Assembly (NCBI GenBank): GCA_900550525.1 | Contig: URSN01000017.1 | Coordinates: 1 to 21,890, forward strand | DNA length: 21,890 nt | Source of the DNA: an uncultured Eubacteriales bacterium | GTDB lineage: Bacteria > Bacillota > Clostridia > Christensenellales > CAG-138 | Reading direction: 5' to 3' | Shown here: in pieces, positions 18,455 through 21,890 of the stretch | Layout of the letters: each line of letters starts with the position of its first letter | Position numbering within the stretch: the first letter of the stretch is position 1 | Position numbers and translations under genes: made by a program | Notes under the pieces: model-generated | Database searches by the model: none | What the model was told of the DNA's origin: nothing | The model's input: only the letters and a program-made list of their open reading frames with translations

Positions 18455-19105
18455 TCAGTCTGCCAGTAACACTTCGCTGCATGCGCTTTGGTTGCGCGCC
18501 GCGCAGAGAATTTTTTCGCGCGGCAGCTCCAGCAGCGCTCCGTTTTGCAGCGCGTACGCCGTGGTGATGGCGGAAAAGGGCGTCCCGTCCAGCTCGCATT
18601 GCAGCGCGCGCAGCAGGGCGCTGTGCGTCAAAAAGAGCACGTCTCCCCCCTCCTCCCGCTGCGCTGCGATCGCGCCGGAGAGCGCGGGCAGCAGGCGCAG
18701 CAGCGCCTGCGCGCAGGATTCGCCCCCGGGCGGCCGCCGCGTGCGCCGGTGGCGGCAGAACGCCGCGTACGCCGCCGGGTCGCGCGCCTCCGCCTCGGCC
18801 CAGGTGAGCCCGTCCCCTTCGCCAAAGTCGATCTCGCGCAGGCGGTCGAGCACGGTGCAGGGACCGCCAAGGCGCGCGGCGACGCTGCGCGCCGTCTGCT
18901 CTGCGCGGCTGAGCGGGCTGGTGTAGACGCGCGCGAGCGCCGGACAGGCGGCGGCGAGCTTCCCGGCGAGCTGCTCCGCCTGGCAGAGCCCCGCCGCGTT
19001 GAGCGGGATGTCCGTCGCGCCCTGGATGCGTCCCGCCGCGTTCCAGTCCGTTTCCCCATGCCGGGCAAAGAGCAGCCGCCCTGCCGCCAAAGATCGTTCC
19101 GTCAT
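18455..19105 (-). CDS. Histidine phosphatase superfamily protein (phosphoglycerate mutase/CobC-like)
   Basis: A 216-residue phosphatase of the branch-1 histidine phosphatase superfamily. FARHGETDWNAAGRIQG contains the catalytic His16 and phosphate-binding Arg15. YTSPLSRAEQTA holds the second Arg, LREIDFGEGDGLTWAE the catalytic Glu, and LFLTHSALLRAL the second His. The pattern fits small-molecule phosphatases such as CobC or phosphoserine phosphatases as well as PGM-like enzymes; the substrate cannot be told from sequence. The ATG at 19105 is preferred because the upstream in-frame codons overlap the -10 box. It lies about 6 bases from that box and has no ribosome site, so the mRNA may be leaderless. 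It is divergent from the M42 operon. Confidence 0.88.
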   Translation of the reverse strand: MTERSLAAGRLLFARHGETDWNAAGRIQGATDIPLNAAGLCQAEQLAGKLAAACPALARVYTSPLSRAEQTARSVAARLGGPCTVLDRLREIDFGEGDGLTWAEAEARDPAAYAAFCRHRRTRRPPGGESCAQALLRLLPALSGAIAAQREEGGDVLFLTHSALLRALQCELDGTPFSAITTAYALQNGALLELPREKILCAARNQSACSEVLLAD

Positions 19106-19111
19106 GCACCC

Positions 19112-19144
19112 ATTGTAGCATAAACGGCCGCGGTGTGCTACAAT
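19112..19144. promoter_or_regulatory. Symmetric divergent extended -10 promoters (phosphatase and M42 operon)
   Basis: A perfect 9-bp inverted repeat ATTGTAGCA (19112-19120) and TGCTACAAT (19136-19144), separated by 15 bases. Each arm is an extended -10 (TGC-TACAAT) facing outward: the left arm drives the phosphatase on the minus strand, the right arm the M42 genes on the plus strand. The same repeat could also bind a dimeric regulator. Confidence 0.65.
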
Positions 19145-19182
19145 ATCCTCATCGGTCTGCAACAACAGGAGGGACTGCGAAC

Positions 19183-20226
19183 ATGGATCATGTAGAGACG
19201 TTGACGGCGCTCACCGCAGCGGTCGGGCCGTCCGGCAACGAGGAGGGCGCCGCCGCCGTGGTGGAGGCGCTCTTTGCCCGCCATGCGGCGGAGGTCTGGC
19301 GCGACCCGCTGGGCAACGTATACGGCCGCATGGGCAGCGGGAAGCCGGTCGTACTCGTGTGCGCGCATATGGATGAGATCGCGCTCTGCGTCGCCGCCAT
19401 CGAGGACAACGGGATGCTGCGCCTTGCGCGCGTGGGCGGCGTGGACCCGCGCGTGCTGCCGGGCTCGGAGGTCGTGGTGCACGGCAGGCGCGACCTGCCC
19501 GGCGTGATCGGCGCGGTGCCGCCGCACCTGCTGGACGGGGCGCGCGACGCTGCCTACCGGCTCGAGGATCTCGCGTGCGACGTGGGCTGCCCGCCCGAAA
19601 CGGTGCGAACGCTCGTGAGCGTGGGCGATACGGTGACGTTTGCGCCGCTGCCGCCGCTGCGGCTGCAAAACGGGTTTGTCGCGTGCAAGACCATGGACGA
19701 CCGCTCGCTCGTGTCGTGCATGTGCGAGGCGATGGAGCTGCTCTCGCGGCGCACGCTCTGCTGCACGGCCGTCTTTTGCGCCACGGTGCAGGAGGAGCTG
19801 GGCTGCTACGGCGCGGCGGCGGCAGGGCACCACATCCGCCCGGACATCGGCATCGCGCTGGACGTGTGCCATGCGCCCACGCCGGACGCGCCGTCCTACC
19901 GCACCACGCCGCCGGACAGGGTCAGCCTCACGCGCGGCGGGAACATCCACCCCGGCGTGTACGCGCTGCTGAGCGCCGCGGCAAGGGAGGCCAACGTTCC
20001 CTTCGCCGACTCGATCGTCATGGGCGCCACCGGCACGGACGCGCGCACGCTCCAGCTGCAGCAGGGCGGCGTGCCCACGGGGCTGCTGGAGCTGCCGCTC
20101 AGGTACATGCACACGAGCGTGGAGACGGGCAATCTGGATACGCTCCACGGCTGCGCCAGGATACTGGCTGAATGCATCGCCTCGCTCGGCGACGGATGGG
20201 AGGACGCGGTATGCTGGAAAGACTGA
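19183..20226 (+). CDS. M42 family metallopeptidase 1 (aminopeptidase)
   Basis: A 347-residue dinuclear-metal aminopeptidase of family M42 (glutamyl/leucyl aminopeptidase or TET type), likely cytoplasmic and oligomeric, degrading peptides. Metal and catalytic residues are visible: CAHMDEIAL (His62, Asp64), KTMDDRSLVSC (bridging Asp), VQEELGCYG (catalytic Glu and ligand Glu), ALDVCHAP (Asp ligand), and RYMHTSVET (C-terminal His). The PDZ-like insertion carrying GVIGAVPPHLLD follows the first motif. The ATG at 19183 has AGGAGGG 9 bases upstream. It is the first gene of three overlapping M42 genes and overlaps the second by 16 bases. It has several extra cysteines (RRTLCCTAVFC) not seen in the second copy. 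Confidence 0.92.
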   Translation: MDHVETLTALTAAVGPSGNEEGAAAVVEALFARHAAEVWRDPLGNVYGRMGSGKPVVLVCAHMDEIALCVAAIEDNGMLRLARVGGVDPRVLPGSEVVVHGRRDLPGVIGAVPPHLLDGARDAAYRLEDLACDVGCPPETVRTLVSVGDTVTFAPLPPLRLQNGFVACKTMDDRSLVSCMCEAMELLSRRTLCCTAVFCATVQEELGCYGAAAAGHHIRPDIGIALDVCHAPTPDAPSYRTTPPDRVSLTRGGNIHPGVYALLSAAAREANVPFADSIVMGATGTDARTLQLQQGGVPTGLLELPLRYMHTSVETGNLDTLHGCARILAECIASLGDGWEDAVCWKD

Positions 20227-21239
20227 AGGAATTGAGCGAGCTCTACGGCGTGAGCGGCAACGAGACGCGCGTGCGCGCCTGCCTGCGCGCCGCGGCGGCG
20301 CCCTATGCGGACGAGCTGTTCACCGACCCGGTGGGCAACCTGTACGCGCACCGGCGCGGCAGCGGGCCGTGCGTCATGCTTGCCGCGCACATGGACGAGG
20401 TGGGCATGATCGTGCGCGAGATCACCGAGGCGGGTACGCTGCTCTACGAAGCGGCCGGGCTGGACCCGCGCGTCGTGGTCAGCAAGCGCGTGGCCGTCGG
20501 GCCGAACGACGTGCCCGGCGTGATCGGCGCAAAGGCCATCCACCTGCAATCGCCCGAGGAGCGCACGCACGCGCTCAAGCACACCGACCTGTACGTGGAC
20601 ATCGGCGCAAAGGACCGCGCGGACGCGGAAAAGTACGTCAGCCGCGGCGACTACATCAGCTTCACCACAAAGTTCTCCGCCTTTGGCGAGGGGCTCGTGC
20701 GCGGCAAGGCGCTCGACGACCGCGTGGGCTGCGCCATCGTGCTGGAGCTGTTCAAGAACAGCTACGACTGTGACCTGTGGGCCGTGTTCACCGTGCAGGA
20801 GGAGCTGGGCCTGCGCGGCGCGGCCGTGACGGCCAGCCGCGTGCAGCCGGATGTCGCGCTCGTGCTCGAGGGGACGACGGCCAACGACGTGCCCGAGACG
20901 CCGCCGCACCGCATGGTGACGGCCGTGGGCGGCGGCGCGGCCATCACGTTTGCCGACGCGCGCACCATCGTGCCGGAGCGCATGTTCCTCGCGCTGCGCG
21001 GCGCGGCCGAGCGCGAGGGCATCCCCTTCCAGCTGCGCCGCGGCACTGCGGGCGGCACGGACGCGGGCGTCATCCACCGCTCGCTTGCGGGTGTGATCTG
21101 CGGCGGCATCTCCGTGCCGTGCCGCTACATCCACTCCCCGGTCAGCGTGGCCGCCGTGGCCGACATCGAGGCGGCGTACCGCCTTGCCCATACCTTCCTG
21201 GATCAGAAACTGTTTTGCGAGGTGCTCAACCATGTTTAA
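20211..21239 (+). CDS. M42 family metallopeptidase 2 (aminopeptidase)
   Basis: A 342-residue M42 aminopeptidase, paralogous to the preceding gene. Visible residues are LAAHMDEVGMIV (His60), GKALDDRVGCAIV, VQEELGLRGA, LVLEGTTAND (a Glu where copy 1 has Asp, as in many family members) and CRYIHSPVSV. GVIGAKAIHLQSPEE and LYVDIGAKDRADAEKYV mark the insertion domain. I chose the ATG at 20211, which has GGGAGG just upstream and gives MLERLKELSELYGVSGNE, the standard family start; an upstream ATG at 20172 would add 13 Arg-rich residues. The overlaps on both sides imply translational coupling, so the three proteins may be made together and possibly assemble as mixed complexes (inference). Confidence 0.93.
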   Translation: MLERLKELSELYGVSGNETRVRACLRAAAAPYADELFTDPVGNLYAHRRGSGPCVMLAAHMDEVGMIVREITEAGTLLYEAAGLDPRVVVSKRVAVGPNDVPGVIGAKAIHLQSPEERTHALKHTDLYVDIGAKDRADAEKYVSRGDYISFTTKFSAFGEGLVRGKALDDRVGCAIVLELFKNSYDCDLWAVFTVQEELGLRGAAVTASRVQPDVALVLEGTTANDVPETPPHRMVTAVGGGAAITFADARTIVPERMFLALRGAAEREGIPFQLRRGTAGGTDAGVIHRSLAGVICGGISVPCRYIHSPVSVAAVADIEAAYRLAHTFLDQKLFCEVLNHV

Positions 21240-21660
21240 GCAAATGCTCAAGGACCTGCTGCTCTCTTACGGCCCCTCCGGGCGCGAGGACGCCGCCGCC
21301 GCCTGCATCGAGCGCTATGCCGCGCCGCATGCGGATGAGATCCGGCGCGACGCGCTGGGCAATCTCATCGTGCGCCGCGCGGGCACGAGCGGCAGGCGCG
21401 TGATGCTCTCGGCGCACATGGATCAGATCGGCCTGGTCGTGGTCGATATCGATGAAAACGGCTTTCTGCGCGTGGCGCCGGTGGGCGGCGTGCTGCCCGC
21501 CGTCGCCGCGGCGCGCGCGGTCGTGTTCGCCGGCGGCGTGCGCGGCGTGACCGGCTGGGAGAACAAGAAGAAAACGCCCGCCACCGCCACGATGCAGGAG
21601 CTGTTCGTGGACATCGGCGCGGCCGACCGCGAGAGCGCCGCGGCGCTTGAGGAGCTGGGC
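21232..21660 (+). CDS. M42 family metallopeptidase 3, N-terminal fragment
   Basis: The third tandem M42 gene begins at an ATG overlapping the stop of copy 2 by 8 bases. The start MFKQMLKDLLLSYGPSGRED, SAHMDQIGLVVVD (metal His and Asp, with Gln instead of the usual Glu after Asp), VGGVLPAVAAARAVVFAGGV and LFVDIGAADRESAAAL are clear M42 sequence with the same high-GC codon use as its neighbours. After about residue 136 (near 21640-21660) the family match stops. The rest of the enzyme, including the DDR and QEELG motifs, is missing. The insertion region is also shorter and Lys-rich (GWENKKKTPATATMQ), which may be genuine variation. The reading frame itself continues past this point into unrelated sequence. 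Confidence 0.82.
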
Positions 21661-21890
21661 ATTGAGGACTTTATCCTTTCGCCCGAGCTGACCCTGCCGC
21701 GTCTGCGCGACATAGGCGGGCGGTCGCTTGCCGTAGTCTACGGCAGGATACCGCTTATGGTAACCGAAAAATGCGTCGGCAAGGAGTGCGGCGGCTGCCG
21801 AGAGTGCGCCCGGGGCAAAAATACGCTGACAGACCGCCGGGGAGTGCGCTTTCCGATACTGCGTGAATGGCGGCACCGCTCGCTGATAGT
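21640..21890 (+). CDS. U32 peptidase-family segment fused in frame (partial, probable chimera)
   Basis: From about 21640 the frame of M42 copy 3 continues without a stop to the window end. It now reads LEELGIEDFILSPELTLPRL, VVYGRIPLMVTEKC, then KNTLTDRRGVRFPILREW and HRSLI. These are hallmark segments of the U32 peptidase family (collagenase-like, RlhA/YrrO relatives), from the middle of such proteins rather than from a start. Codon use shifts at the same place (CTT, CGT, ATA, GTA, AAA become frequent). An M42-U32 fusion at this point is not a domain architecture I know of, so an assembly join between two genomes is more likely than a natural gene. Confidence 0.75.

Noticed and set aside
20172..20210. 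Earlier ATG for the second M42 gene
   Set aside because: It would add 13 Arg-rich residues inside the previous gene. The ATG at 20211 has a ribosome site and the standard family N-terminus.

Overview
The window looks like chromosomal DNA from a high-GC anaerobic Bacillota (Clostridia-type) bacterium, probably from a gut metagenome. This is inferred from the gene complement: a two-subunit class I fumarase, a cysK-yedF-DUF3343 sulfur cassette, a YugP-type membrane protease, MBOAT/DHHW O-acylation proteins with a DUF4358-like lipoprotein, and three tandem M42 aminopeptidases. GC is very high, with strongly GC-biased third codon positions. No tRNA, rRNA, CRISPR array, riboswitch or intact insertion sequence was recognised.

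Layout. (1) 1-2948, minus strand: fumarase alpha, fumarase beta, purA and the start of glmS form one tight operon behind an extended -10 promoter. The alpha gene has an in-frame TAA, and the glmS reading frame stops resembling GlmS near the window edge. (2) 3002-4502, minus: asnS with its own promoter and terminator. (3) 4659-5741, plus: an unrecognised 360-residue protein. (4) 5742-10148, plus: two paralogous leucine-rich-repeat lipoproteins flank a YugP-type zinc metalloprotease. The lipoprotein genes share an exact 613-bp block, and matching operator/promoter-like modules precede lipoprotein 1 and the protease gene. (5) 10164-10841, minus: a lower-GC, 5'-truncated remnant of a DUF4143 ATPase. 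(6) 10875-13395, plus: leuS with promoter and a bidirectional terminator. (7) 13442-15340, minus: cysK, yedF and DUF3343 (cysteine synthesis and persulfide/selenium-type sulfur handling). (8) 15341-18433, minus: a DUF4358-like lipoprotein, an MBOAT acyltransferase and a DHHW/AlgX-like protein, a probable envelope-glycan O-acylation unit. (9) 18455-19105, minus: a histidine phosphatase, divergent from (10) 19183-21890, plus: three overlapping M42 aminopeptidase genes. The third turns in frame into an unrelated U32-peptidase segment.

Functional picture. Most genes are housekeeping: purine and fumarate metabolism, two aminoacyl-tRNA synthetases, cysteine synthesis and peptide turnover. The accessory interest lies in the LRR-lipoprotein/protease cluster and the envelope acylation cluster. 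Both reading frames that run off the window ends change family near the edge. The window may therefore be a whole metagenomic contig with chimeric termini. That is an inference and needs read-level checking.
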